DNA of 64,000 nt from KBS-96 sp964247975 (GCA_964247975.1 CAXTWH010000001.1:1-64000); one strand, 5' to 3'. Positions 43,048-52,220 are shown, numbered from the stretch's first letter. The notes: a model not told the origin generated them from the sequence alone. Made by a program: numbers and translations.

Positions 43048-43209
43048 TTATGGAGTGGGCTGAGTCTTCCTATGTGCTTTACGTAGTTCCTGTAACGTCA
43101 ATTCTTCCGCAATAAGCTGGGCTGCGCGAGAAGCAGTGTTTTTGCGGCGTACCGGAGAGAGTTTTCTACGTATCCGCTCCAAATTTGTCATTGCGTTTCT
43201 TTCTGTCAT
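43048..43209 (-). pseudogene. Truncated HigA-like (XRE) antitoxin
   Basis: A 53-codon frame reads MTNLERIRRKLSPVRRKNTA and then SRAAQLIAEELTLQELRKAH, which is the usual N-terminal arm of XRE/HigA-type antitoxins just before the helix-turn-helix. Where relatives continue with a TQ-x-x-(L/M)-A-x-x-L helix, this frame runs RKTQPTP and stops. Sequence in the next frame (LHKFCQKDV) may be what is left of the helix-turn-helix. No HigB or RelE toxin gene fits in the 49 bp before it. It is best read as a broken, orphan antitoxin. Confidence 0.6.
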
Positions 43210-43258
43210 TCCAGAGTTTGAGCTTCGTTAAATAGTTTCCAAAACGCCGATTACAACT

Positions 43259-44269
43259 CTACGGCAATACCCGCAAAACCGGCACCGGCGTAACCGGTTC
43301 CGGTGTTTGCTTCGCAATCAACTGCCCGATCTTAATGGAAGCTTTGAAAATCGCGCCCACCGGCAGAATGCCGCCCAGTTTATGCGCGGCTACCGCCGCC
43401 AACCCCATCGACGCCACGCATCCGCAAGAATTGCAATCGGGCGTGCCGCCAAATTGGCAGGGCGTAATTTTTGTTTTAAGGTCAGCCGAAATCGTTTGCG
43501 TGGTCAGCGCAAATACGCAATCCTTTGGGCTGTGAGGAGGCGTCGCGATCTGCCGAATCAATCCTTCAGGCATGTCCAGTTTAGGAAACTTCTTTCGCAG
43601 CACCAATAGATCGGCCATCGCTTGCGTCCGCTCTTCTTTGCTTAATATCTCCGGCAATTTGTCACCCACTTGTGGCGTAAACAAACTGAACCAGACCTTG
43701 CGCACTTCCTCGCGCGGCGTCCAGAAGGCGAGAAACTCTTCCAGATACCCGCGCCGCTGCATCATCTGGCTGGTAATAGTGGAATGAATCGTAATTCTCT
43801 GCCCGGCAATGTTTTTTAAAATCCGCTCATAGGTAGCAGGTTTACGCCGCACATCATGTTCCGGCTGCAGTCCGTCAATTGAAACCGTTACGTTGAAGTG
43901 CGGCAGCGTCGCCCATTCAGCAGGCAGCGCACGGAAAGCGCTGGTCACAATCTGAACATGAATGCCGCGCCCGAGCAGCAGCGGAACCAAGCTTTCCAGT
44001 TCCCGATAACGCACCAGCGGATCTCCGCCCACAATTGATAAGTGCAGTGGTTTCAACCGATCCACTACTTCCAGAACCCCGTCAATCAACTCCTGGCCTT
44101 TACGGTCGCTCAACTCGCGCAGCGTCACTCCGCCGCCCAAGTGCGCTTCCTCATAGGCGTAGCATCCAGGGCAGCGCAGCGGGCATTCGCGTGTAATCTC
44201 AATCGAGAGTGAAGGCTTATCGCCCTTTAAAATCTTGCCCCACGCTCGAATAACTTCTGATGTCTGCAA
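43259..44269 (-). CDS. Radical SAM protein with extra C-terminal cysteines
   Basis: The protein of 336 residues has the radical SAM cluster motif CPLRCPGC (CX3CX2C) near residue 29, followed by the GGDPL strand (LHLSIVGGDPLVRYRELESL) and the later strand FNVTVSIDGLQPEHDVRRKP. The C-terminal part carries five cysteines (DCVFALTTQTISA, then TPCQFGGTPDCNSCGC), which may bind a second iron-sulfur cluster. It starts at a TTG with AGGAAGG nine bases before it. No substrate gene is adjacent. It is shorter than QhnD-type maturases and far from the amine dehydrogenase genes, so it is not an obvious partner of them. Confidence 0.85.
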   Translation of the reverse strand: MQTSEVIRAWGKILKGDKPSLSIEITRECPLRCPGCYAYEEAHLGGGVTLRELSDRKGQELIDGVLEVVDRLKPLHLSIVGGDPLVRYRELESLVPLLLGRGIHVQIVTSAFRALPAEWATLPHFNVTVSIDGLQPEHDVRRKPATYERILKNIAGQRITIHSTITSQMMQRRGYLEEFLAFWTPREEVRKVWFSLFTPQVGDKLPEILSKEERTQAMADLLVLRKKFPKLDMPEGLIRQIATPPHSPKDCVFALTTQTISADLKTKITPCQFGGTPDCNSCGCVASMGLAAVAAHKLGGILPVGAIFKASIKIGQLIAKQTPEPVTPVPVLRVLP

Positions 44270-44435
44270 AACTTAAAACCTTCCTCTAAGGCAAAAATTG
44301 CCCAAACGGAAATTTCCATCCCGTATTCTATGATTGCAGCAGAAGACAATAATACTCAGATCCTTCACGCTGCTCGGAAAGATTATGTCGAAAACGAAAA
44401 CCCTGCCCGTCGATCAAGTAATTCTACGAGTGTTG

Positions 44436-45554
44436 CTAAGCAGGAACCGTAAAAAAGAAAGTGGATCCTTTTCCCACCTCCGATTCCACCCAAATTCGCC
44501 CCCGGTATCGCTCCACAATACGCTGGCAAATAGCTAATCCGATTCCGGTGCCGCTGTACTGATCATTGCCGTGCAGCCGCTTAAAAATGCCGAAAATCTT
44601 TTCCTGGTACTGCGCCGGAATGCCAATGCCATTATCTTTCACGGTAAACACCCAACGGTTGCCTTGCTTTGCACTGCCGATCGAAATCTGCGGCGTTTCT
44701 TCCTGCCGGTACTTAATGGCGTTGCCAATCAGGTTCTGAAAAAGTTGCTGTAGATGAACTTCCCGCATTCTCACGATGGGCAGCGCGGAATAAGTAATCT
44801 GTGCACCGCTTTGCCGGATGGCTTCCGCTAGATTGAGGATTGCTGTTTCCAGCGGGTGCTGCGCGTTGGTCTGTTCCGACGACTCTTCCGCTAGGCTGGC
44901 GATGCGCGAATAAGCCAGAAGATCATGCACCAATCGCTCCATGCGCTTGGCCCCGGCGTTCACAAAGCCGAGAAACTCCTGGCCCGTGCTGTCCAGTTGC
45001 GCCCGGTAACGACGTAACAGCAGATCGCTATAAATAGAAATGTTTCTGATCGGTTCCTGCAGATCATGGCTGGCCGAATACGCAAACTGCTCCAAATCCG
45101 CATTGGCGCGCGTCAGCGTTTCCTGCCGGTGCCGCATTTCATACTGCCGCAGGCGGGCCCGCAGCGCGGCCCGGGCTGCGGTTTCCACAGTTTCCGGGCG
45201 CGCCGGGCGCTCCAGAAACGTGATATTGCCTAGCGCCAGCAGTTCATGCGCCTTCCGCGCAGTGGCGACGCTAGCTCGCCCGCGCGTTGTCAGCACAATA
45301 AATGGCATATCCGACCACGGTGGCTGAGAAGCAAGCCAGTTCGCCAGTTCCTTTACATTCACCAATGAAAGCGCTTCTTCCGCGACAATGGCGGCAGCGG
45401 CTCCTTCTTCCAGTAGCTTAATCAAAATAGCCGGCGTTTGGCTGATTTCGGCGGCGATCCCGGCGGAAGTTAAAGTGTTCGCCAGCAGCAAGGCGTCCCT
45501 TCCGGTCGGAGCCAGAATCACAATACGGCTCTCAAGTTCGCTGTTGCGATACAT
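44436..45554 (-). CDS. Histidine kinase with degenerate receiver-like N terminus
   Basis: The 372-residue protein has an N-terminal receiver-like domain (about 8-130) that keeps the fold (RIVILAPTGRDALLLANTL, FIVLTTRG, ITFLERPARP) but lacks the phosphorylated Asp of true receivers (AAIVAEEALS). A HisKA domain follows with H163 (LEQFAYSASHDLQEPIRNIS) and a full ATPase (NLIGNAIKYR, VKDNGIGIP, GTGIGLAICQRIVE). No membrane segment is seen. It starts four bases after the KaiC-like gene, so the two form an operon in which the KaiC-like ATPase probably feeds the kinase. Confidence 0.9.
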   Translation of the reverse strand: MYRNSELESRIVILAPTGRDALLLANTLTSAGIAAEISQTPAILIKLLEEGAAAAIVAEEALSLVNVKELANWLASQPPWSDMPFIVLTTRGRASVATARKAHELLALGNITFLERPARPETVETAARAALRARLRQYEMRHRQETLTRANADLEQFAYSASHDLQEPIRNISIYSDLLLRRYRAQLDSTGQEFLGFVNAGAKRMERLVHDLLAYSRIASLAEESSEQTNAQHPLETAILNLAEAIRQSGAQITYSALPIVRMREVHLQQLFQNLIGNAIKYRQEETPQISIGSAKQGNRWVFTVKDNGIGIPAQYQEKIFGIFKRLHGNDQYSGTGIGLAICQRIVERYRGRIWVESEVGKGSTFFFTVPA

Positions 45555-45558
45555 CTAT

Positions 45559-47061
45559 TTATTCTTCGTTTAGAAGCGGCTCGTCTTTTCCCAGATACCG
45601 GGGAACTCCCGTCAGTACGCCTTCAAATTCCCGCAGCGGTTTTCCTACTCGCACGCCCCCGGAACTCAAACGCATTTCGCGGATCGTCCGCTCATGAGCG
45701 CTGCGGCGTTTTTTCACCACGGAGATGGCCTGTTTCACTTCGCCTCTGGACTCAAAGAACCGCAGCAGAATCACCGTATCGGCCAGGAAGCTGACATCGA
45801 TCGGCGCGTGCATGCCGTGGCCCATCATGCCGTGCTGCGCTAACACCAGCAGGGTCGCCGTTCCCAGTTGGCCCAAGTAGGTCAGCAGTTCATGCATTTG
45901 AATTATCAGAAATTGTTCGCTCGGCATGGCGTTCAAGTATCCGTTCAGGCTGTCGATCAACACCATCGAGACGCCTCGCTTTTCCACTGCCTGCGACACG
46001 CGATATCCAAACTCGCCCGGCGAAAGCACAGCCGGGTCCATCTGCTCCAGTTCCAGCAACCCGGAAGCAAGAAAAGGCTCCACATCCAGATTAAGACCGG
46101 CAGCCCGTTCACGGAAGGTATCGCGGCTTTCCTCAAACAGGAAGCACGCTACCCCTTCGCCCCGCTTTAAAACCGAGAGAATGAATTGGGTGCAAAGCGT
46201 AGTCTTGCCGGAGCCGGCCGGACCAATCACTAACGTGCTGGTGCTGCGGTCCAGTCCCGGGCCTAGCAGTTTGTCCAGTTCTGGAATGCCGCTTTGAATA
46301 GCATCCTGGGAAATTGTTTTGGCCTTCTGAATTGTTGTCAGCCGTGGATACACGGCGATCCCGCCGGTATTGATATTAAAGTCATGCAGCCCGTCCCGGA
46401 AGCGCACTCCTCTCATCTTCACAATCTGCATCTGGCGGCGCGTGTCGCCGTACTCGCGACGCTGGCGCTCCAAACGGATTACGCCATGCGCGATGCTTTG
46501 CAATTGTTGTTCTGTTTCCCGCGTCGTCCGGTCATCCAACACCAGCACCGTGCATTTTTGGCCGCCCAGAAACTGCTTTAATCCCAGAATCTCCCGCCGG
46601 TAGCGAGCGTTGGTTTCCGATAAAATCTTCAGTTCCGAAACAGAATCGAGCACTACCCGGCTCGGCTTCACTTGTTCAATTTCTGCTCGTATATGCTTCA
46701 GCGTTTCGCTCAACTCTACATCCGCCGGATGATACACCGTGTAGTTGGCGTCTTCTTGTAAACGCGCTGCCAGCATCTCCAGTTGCACTAAGTTGATGCC
46801 TTGGAGCGACCAGCCGTGAGAGGCAGCGACTTCATTCAACTCCTCGGCAGTTTCGGAAAGCGTAATGTACAACACGCGCTCTCCTAAACGCGCTCCTTCC
46901 AACAGAAACTGCAAAGCTAACGTAGTCTTGCCTGCACCCGGATCACCCTCCACTACATACAAACGGTATTGCGGAAGTCCCCCGCCCAAAATTTCATCCA
47001 AACCTTCGATTCCGGTCGTAATGCGCCGCTGCTGTTTCTCTTGAAGCGAGTTATCTGCCAA
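45559..47061 (-). CDS. KaiC-like double RecA-fold ATPase
   Basis: The 500-residue protein has two KaiC/RecA domains. The first has Walker A GDPGAGKTT at residues 39-47 and a Walker B-like VVLDSVSEL; the second has GPAGSGKTT near residues 278-287 and VLIDSLNGY. The order and the ends (TTGIEGLDEILGGGLPQYR, MRLSSGGVRVG) match the large KaiC-like family outside cyanobacteria, often linked to light- or stress-responsive kinases. No kaiA or kaiB is present. The start is a TTG with GGAAAGG nine bases upstream. The histidine kinase follows four bases after the stop. Confidence 0.92.
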   Translation of the reverse strand: MADNSLQEKQQRRITTGIEGLDEILGGGLPQYRLYVVEGDPGAGKTTLALQFLLEGARLGERVLYITLSETAEELNEVAASHGWSLQGINLVQLEMLAARLQEDANYTVYHPADVELSETLKHIRAEIEQVKPSRVVLDSVSELKILSETNARYRREILGLKQFLGGQKCTVLVLDDRTTRETEQQLQSIAHGVIRLERQRREYGDTRRQMQIVKMRGVRFRDGLHDFNINTGGIAVYPRLTTIQKAKTISQDAIQSGIPELDKLLGPGLDRSTSTLVIGPAGSGKTTLCTQFILSVLKRGEGVACFLFEESRDTFRERAAGLNLDVEPFLASGLLELEQMDPAVLSPGEFGYRVSQAVEKRGVSMVLIDSLNGYLNAMPSEQFLIIQMHELLTYLGQLGTATLLVLAQHGMMGHGMHAPIDVSFLADTVILLRFFESRGEVKQAISVVKKRRSAHERTIREMRLSSGGVRVGKPLREFEGVLTGVPRYLGKDEPLLNEE

Positions 47062-47121
47062 ACAAAACTACCTTTCCAAGCGCTTAGTGGTCCAGTTCAT
47101 ATACTAACGTTCCCAAAATAA

Positions 47122-47163
47122 AACACCCGGATGAACCGGAAAATCTTCCGGCATCCGGGTGTT
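47122..47163 (-). terminator. Rho-independent terminator of the second TonB receptor
   Basis: A 12-bp perfect stem (AACACCCGGATG at 47122-47133 against CATCCGGGTGTT at 47152-47163) with a further CCGGA/TCCGG pairing inside the loop. On the minus strand it stands about 25 bp past the receptor stop and is followed by a TTTATTTT run. The stem core CCCGGATG is the same as in the terminator at 2096. Confidence 0.85.
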
Positions 47164-47186
47164 GTTTATCGAACAAAAGCGACGGT

Positions 47187-50100
47187 TTAGAAATTAAGTC
47201 GCAAAGCGAACTGCACTAAGCGCGGGTCGTTAACCTGCGAGGTGATCACGCCAAAAGATCCATTCTGGCCCTGCGTTTGACCGGGATAACCGAACTGAGT
47301 GCGGTTGAAGATGTTGAAGAATTCGGAGCGGAACTGTAAGTTCGCCCGACCTTCTTTGGTTAACGGGAAATTCTTGAATACAGAGAAATCCCAATTGGCG
47401 ATGCCCGGCGCGCGCAGCGTCGGATCAGTGCGGCTTTCGTCGCCGAATGTGAATGCATCCGGTTGTGTGAAGCAAGATGTGTTGAAGTATTGCTGCAAGC
47501 GTGACTGCACCGAACCCGAAACAGATTTCTGGCAGCCCGCTACCACATTAGGCCGCTGGCCCCCACCAAACGAATTAGTGTTGTTGTTGTTTGTGCCAAA
47601 GTGCAGCGGGAATCCTTTCTGCAGAGTGGTAACGCCCTGCGCGCCCCATCCGCCCAGTACGCCTTGTACCAACGCATTTGAGTTGCTCATAAAGCGGCGC
47701 CCCTTGCCCACCGGGATGTCAAGCACGTAGCTCACCACCATGCGGTCAGGAACATCAAACGAAGCCAGCGACTTTTCAGCGCGGAAGTTATTCCAATCCT
47801 GTACGCCGCCGGTGCCGCCTGCTTCCAGCCAGCCCGTAATCGTGTCAGTGTTGCTGATCAGTTTGGAATGGGTATAAGCAACGAGAATCGAGTTGCCGCC
47901 GGAGAAGCGTTTTTCTGCTTTTATCTGCAGCGATTGATAAGTCGAGTCACCGATGCCGTTACCCGAATAATTGACGCCGTTGTACTGCGGATAAGGACGC
48001 AGCAACTGCCCTGCCTGCACGGTAGCTTGCGCCAGGGGCGAACCGGCTGCCGTAACTGTCCCGAAGTACGGGTTTGCCACGTTGGTCAGCAAAGCATTAC
48101 CGAGTGAAAGATACTGGTCCGGCAACTGATCAATTTGAGGTGACTCTACCGGCAGGTGAGTTCCTTTGGCTCCGCCATAAGCGACATCAATCAAGAGTCC
48201 ATTGCCCAACTGGCGTTGAATATCCGCATTCCACTGCTGCGCATATCCATAAGGATTATCCAACTGCGGAGCGTTGATTCCTTGTCCTAATAGAGTTTGA
48301 GCGTAGGAAGGATTGCGTCCGGGAGGGGCAATGATGCCCTGCGGAAAAGGATTGCTGATCGTGCTGGCCGGAACGCCGGTGTACACCGAAGCCAGGTAGT
48401 TGGTGGAGTAACCATTCACCGGATTGTTGTTGGGGCTGTAGTCCCAAGCAACGTTGTTCGGCAGCCAGAAGATGCCGTAACCGGCGCGGAACACTGTTTT
48501 CGGAGTGATTTGGTACGCCATGCCGACGCGCGGCGCAAACTGATACCAGTCCGGAACGATGTTGCTGCGGTACTGATCGTATTGCGATTTCACCAGTTCC
48601 AAGTCTCCCGGAACGGTGATGCCTTTCGCCGCCAACACTTGGTTCGGTGCTGTCGGGTTAAAGAAAGTCAGACGATTGTAGCGTTCCGTCCAAGGGCCGG
48701 AGTGTTCCCAGCGTAAACCTAAGTTCAGGGTCAGCTTCGGAGAAACATGCCAGTCGTCGTTGACGAATACAGCCGGATATAGCTGCTGCGCCGCCACGAG
48801 CGAAGGAGAAAACGCGCTGCCGCTCGACGCATAGCCGAGCAGGAATGTCGCCAAACCTAAACCAGGAGCCGCGCCGGTGTTCAAGGCGTTCTGCGCTGTA
48901 AAATCAGGATTAAAGTATAAAGCGCCAGTTGGCGTGTTGGTTTGGGCGTAGTTTAGAGTCATGCGCAAAAACTCCGCGCCGAATCTCCAGGTGTGGTTAC
49001 CGGCAATTTTGGTCAGTGTGCCGGCCGCCCGATAGTTATCATTTTTATCCAGAATTACGCTGCCTGCGCCTTGACTGCCGAACGTGTTGGCGGTATCAAA
49101 GCCGTTGATTACCGGAATCGGCAGATCACGGAACACAGCTTGGGTGTTCAAAGCTGCCGGCCAACCCAATTGGGTCAGATCATAACCGATCGTTTCCGGC
49201 GTCCGGGTGTAATCAAAGCGCTGATAGCTTAAACGAAAGTCCAGGATTGTGGTCGGATTGAATGAATACGTGTCGCTCAGCACAAAATTATTCGTGTTAA
49301 AGGTTTCCGTGCAGCGGTCCTGGCAGATGCCGTTCTTGAGCGGATCAATCGGCAGGTTCAAATTACCCCAGTACGTGTAGCGGGCAGAAATGTGCTGCTT
49401 GTCCGATACGTTCTGGTCAAGGTGAACCACTGTTTCATTCTGGTTGCCGCCCACGCTGGCGTTACCCACCCAGTTTCCAACGCCCTGCGCATTGCCGGGA
49501 GCATTCGGAAGCGGGTACAAGTTCAAAAATTTCAACGAAGTAGGATTAATCCGGTTGGTGGGAATCACATTGCCGGCAAACTGCTGGCGAGTGCCGGTAC
49601 TTGCAGTAGGACAAACCGGTGAACCCGGTGCGCCGGAGTTGCAAGTGGTCAGCGGATCATAGATGTTGACCCCCTGTGAAGCGGCTAAACCTGAAAGGTC
49701 GCCGGTGCGCTCCAGCGCGGTCGGCACGGTTTCAGTAAACGACTGTCCTTGACGCCGCCGGTAGCCCTCGTAGTTCACAAAGAAGAACGTTTTGTCCTTG
49801 CCATTATAAATTTTCGGAATATAAACCGGGCCGCCGACATTAAATCCAAACTGGTTCTGGGTAAACGCGGGCCGCGTCACGCCAGCTTCGTTATTAAAGA
49901 AGGTATTGGCATCCAGCACTTTGTTGCGTAGAAATTCATACGCCGTGCCGTGCAGTTCGTTGCTGCCGGATTTGGTGGTGAAACTCACCACGCCGCCGGC
50001 GAACCGGCCATAATCGGCCGCTAAATTATTGGTGTTTACTTTGAATTCCTGCAGGGAATCCTGCGAGGGAATCAAAGCAGTGATATTAATGTACGCGCCA

Positions 50101-50720
50101 TTCACTGGCGAGCCGTCCAGCCACACCATGCTCTGGTTGGCCATGCCGCCGCCGATCTGGTAATTGCCCCAGGCAAACGGATTCTGCCCGTTGGGGCTCG
50201 ATTGAGAACCACCCTGCGGCACAACGGAAGGCACCAGCGCCACCAGGTTTAACGGATTGCGTCCGTTCAACGGCAATTCATCTGTTTTCCGCTGATCAAT
50301 TACCTGGCCAAGTGAAGAACTGTCCGGCTGCAACTGCGGTGCTGAAGCAGTTACTTCCACCGTCTGGGTCACATCGCCCAGTTCGAGCGTCACGTCTACT
50401 TTGGCGGTAGACTGCGTTTCCACTGTGATCGGCGACTTAATAACTTTCTTAAAACCGGATTGGCTGACTTCCGCGCTATACTGCCCCGGCGAAACGTTCA
50501 CGAACTGGTATAAACCGTCCGCATTCGTTCTCTCATTGCGTTTTTCATTGGTGCCGAGATTGGTGAGCGTGACTGGAGCGTTGGCTAATGCCGATCCGGT
50601 GGAATCGGTTACATTGCCCACCACAGAACCGTAACTGGTTTGGGAGTAAAGAAATTGGGGAATGCTCATTAAAATAAGAGCAGCCCCGAAAAGATATAAA
50701 CTTCGGAACTTATGCAACAT
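47187..50720 (-). CDS. TonB-dependent receptor with N-terminal carboxypeptidase-regulatory-like domain
   Basis: This outer-membrane protein of 1177 residues begins with a signal peptide (LYLFGAALILMSIPQFLYSQ), then a Cna-B-like domain (GSVVGNVTDSTGSALANAPV), a plug domain with QSMVWLDGSPVNG and AADYGRFAGGVVSFTTKSGS, and a long barrel that ends LVQFALRLNF with the usual terminal aromatic. A good AGAGG site precedes the ATG. It is closed by the terminator at 47122 and has its own likely promoter at 50768. No enzyme gene is in its operon. The ligand is unknown. Confidence 0.93.
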   Translation of the reverse strand: MLHKFRSLYLFGAALILMSIPQFLYSQTSYGSVVGNVTDSTGSALANAPVTLTNLGTNEKRNERTNADGLYQFVNVSPGQYSAEVSQSGFKKVIKSPITVETQSTAKVDVTLELGDVTQTVEVTASAPQLQPDSSSLGQVIDQRKTDELPLNGRNPLNLVALVPSVVPQGGSQSSPNGQNPFAWGNYQIGGGMANQSMVWLDGSPVNGAYINITALIPSQDSLQEFKVNTNNLAADYGRFAGGVVSFTTKSGSNELHGTAYEFLRNKVLDANTFFNNEAGVTRPAFTQNQFGFNVGGPVYIPKIYNGKDKTFFFVNYEGYRRRQGQSFTETVPTALERTGDLSGLAASQGVNIYDPLTTCNSGAPGSPVCPTASTGTRQQFAGNVIPTNRINPTSLKFLNLYPLPNAPGNAQGVGNWVGNASVGGNQNETVVHLDQNVSDKQHISARYTYWGNLNLPIDPLKNGICQDRCTETFNTNNFVLSDTYSFNPTTILDFRLSYQRFDYTRTPETIGYDLTQLGWPAALNTQAVFRDLPIPVINGFDTANTFGSQGAGSVILDKNDNYRAAGTLTKIAGNHTWRFGAEFLRMTLNYAQTNTPTGALYFNPDFTAQNALNTGAAPGLGLATFLLGYASSGSAFSPSLVAAQQLYPAVFVNDDWHVSPKLTLNLGLRWEHSGPWTERYNRLTFFNPTAPNQVLAAKGITVPGDLELVKSQYDQYRSNIVPDWYQFAPRVGMAYQITPKTVFRAGYGIFWLPNNVAWDYSPNNNPVNGYSTNYLASVYTGVPASTISNPFPQGIIAPPGRNPSYAQTLLGQGINAPQLDNPYGYAQQWNADIQRQLGNGLLIDVAYGGAKGTHLPVESPQIDQLPDQYLSLGNALLTNVANPYFGTVTAAGSPLAQATVQAGQLLRPYPQYNGVNYSGNGIGDSTYQSLQIKAEKRFSGGNSILVAYTHSKLISNTDTITGWLEAGGTGGVQDWNNFRAEKSLASFDVPDRMVVSYVLDIPVGKGRRFMSNSNALVQGVLGGWGAQGVTTLQKGFPLHFGTNNNNTNSFGGGQRPNVVAGCQKSVSGSVQSRLQQYFNTSCFTQPDAFTFGDESRTDPTLRAPGIANWDFSVFKNFPLTKEGRANLQFRSEFFNIFNRTQFGYPGQTQGQNGSFGVITSQVNDPRLVQFALRLNF

Positions 50721-50767
50721 GGCTAACCTCTTACAACTACACGGACTACGAGACTCTGAATAATCTT

Positions 50768-50797
50768 AGTATCTGCAACCGGGTGTTGCAAAGTCAA
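50768..50797 (-). promoter_or_regulatory. Likely sigma-70 promoter with an inverted repeat between -35 and -10
   Basis: On the minus strand TTGACT (50792-50797) is followed after 18 bases by GATACT (50768-50773), about 50 bp before the receptor ATG. The spacer holds TGCAAC, five bases, GTTGCA (50774-50790), a perfect inverted repeat that could be the site of a repressor. Confidence 0.5.
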
Positions 50798-50962
50798 CGA
50801 GAATACGTGACAGAACCCATTGAAAGTTGTAAAAAGTTTAAAATTCGTAAACAAACAGTACGCTTTTAGTTAACACTCGCAAGCGCCACAAAGCAAAACG
50901 GCATTTATATTATTTTCAGGAATTTATACCATTTTTGGGAGCTTGTTGAAGCGAGTTCCAGC

Positions 50963-51521
50963 CTAACCAAAAATCCTGCTTAACTCCACTGGAAAGCCTA
51001 AGCTCGATTCAAACCGGTCGCCTTCTTCCGCCACAAACGTCCGGTAGGGCCGGTGTTCGTCAACTTCCTCTTGCCGCTGATGCACATGCATGGTGCGCGT
51101 TGTTTCGTACACAATCCAGAGCTCCTGAACTCCGTGCCGCAAGTATCGGATTCGTTTCCGCTCAATATCGTCCACCGTATTTGCAGGCGATAACACTTCC
51201 ACAATCAACAGCGCGGGCTCACGAAATAATTGCGAACTGTGCTTTTCCCGATGCGGCATCACCGCTAAGTCCGCGCCGCGCACAATCGGCTTCGGATCAC
51301 AACCTTAAGATGAAGCCCACTTCGCCCGGCAGAATATCGTATTGGCATTCGGCCGGTTGGCTAATCAGATACCGATAAATCCGGTCCAGCCGATAAGCAT
51401 GAGCGCCGCCGGCCGGCGACAAAACAATCAGTTCTCCTTCATCCAACTCAAACTGCGTCGCATCTTCCGGTGGCGGAAGTTGCAGAAAATCATCAAGACT
51501 CAGCAGGGTATGAGTTCGCAT
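50963..51521 (-). pseudogene. Frameshifted Uma2-family gene
   Basis: The first part (51297-51521) reads FELDEGELIVLSPAGGAHAY and LPGEVGFIL and then runs into a TGA. The second part (from about 51300 to 50963) continues in another frame with GCDPKPIVRGADLAVMPHRE, LLIVEVLSPANT and VQELWIVYETTR. Removing one A from the TTAAGG near 51305 joins them into a normal Uma2 protein of about 185 residues like the intact copy at 22052. It is a decayed gene or a one-base assembly error. Confidence 0.9.
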
Positions 51522-51554
51522 GATCGGCTTTGCTTAGAAGTCGCCGGACGTTTT

Positions 51555-51644
51555 TATTCCACCACAATCCGGCTGCCCTTACTTTTATCTTTAGACAGTC
51601 GCTCAATGCGGTAATCGATCAGTTCCCTCACGCCGCGCAGAAAC
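51555..51644 (-). repeat. 90-bp direct repeat, distal copy (gene 3' end)
   Basis: This stretch is identical over 90 bp to 52570-52659. Both encode the same C-terminal 29 residues, FLRGVRELIDYRIERLSKDK and then SKGSRIVVE. In the distal copy the upstream sequence is unrelated to the intact gene, so only the 3' end is present. The frame that contains it (51554-51868) runs back into the PIN gene and lacks a credible start. Confidence 0.85.
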
Positions 51645-51782
51645 ACCAAATGACCGGCTGCAAACCGTTTTATTGAAGCAATCTCTGACCAAACCTGATC
51701 AGTCCACCTTGGAAAAGCACTGCCACTCTGGATTCCCAGGATTTTGCGCTTTAAGCCGAAGCCGGGAAACTGCTCTTGTTTC

Positions 51783-52220
51783 TTATAGCGTCTTTGGGTC
51801 GAGCGCTTCAATTTCTCTATAGCGGCTAAAATCGTCTTTATCAAACGTGAGAATCCGGCTGATTGCATGCACTCTCATTGCAGCCACCAGCCGCGCATCA
51901 TGCACACTGACGCCAATAATGCTGTATTGCGTGACAATGACCCGCCATTCCCGAAAGATCAGCATGGAGTCAGGAAGAATGGGAAATATGCGTTCAAACC
52001 GGCTCACGTAACGTTCCGCAGCCGCGACATCAAGGCCCAAGCCATTTGCCGCTGCCGGCCGAGTGCAAACATTCCAGAATTCGATGAGGTTCTGGGGCAT
52101 CAGACACAAAATTTCTGCCCGGCGATGCAAAATCTTTAAAGCGGAAACAGCAATTGGGTAAACCGGATGTTTACGTTGTACAGCTCGTAACAGGACATTG
52201 GTATCAACCAGGATAGGCAT
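51783..52220 (-). CDS. PIN-domain toxin (VapC-like)
   Basis: A PIN ribonuclease of 145 residues. The first acidic residue is in MPILVDTNVLLRAVQ, the middle Glu in LMPQNLIEFWNVCTRP, and the C-terminal part has VSVHDARLVAAMR (Asp) and LTFDKDDFSRY. The length fits the family. The ATG at 52220 overlaps the antitoxin stop by one base (TGATG), as in the pair at 24291. It would cut RNA unless held by the antitoxin. It lies between two 90-bp direct repeats. Confidence 0.9.
   Translation of the reverse strand: MPILVDTNVLLRAVQRKHPVYPIAVSALKILHRRAEILCLMPQNLIEFWNVCTRPAAANGLGLDVAAAERYVSRFERIFPILPDSMLIFREWRVIVTQYSIIGVSVHDARLVAAMRVHAISRILTFDKDDFSRYREIEALDPKTL

Noticed and set aside
43259..44269. Radical SAM protein as the missing maturase of the amine dehydrogenase
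   Set aside because: It is much shorter than known QhnD proteins and almost 20 kb away with no shared context.
51554..51868. 104-codon frame containing the distal 90-bp repeat
   Set aside because: Only its last 29 codons are meaningful; the rest runs into the PIN gene and has no ribosome-binding site or family resemblance.
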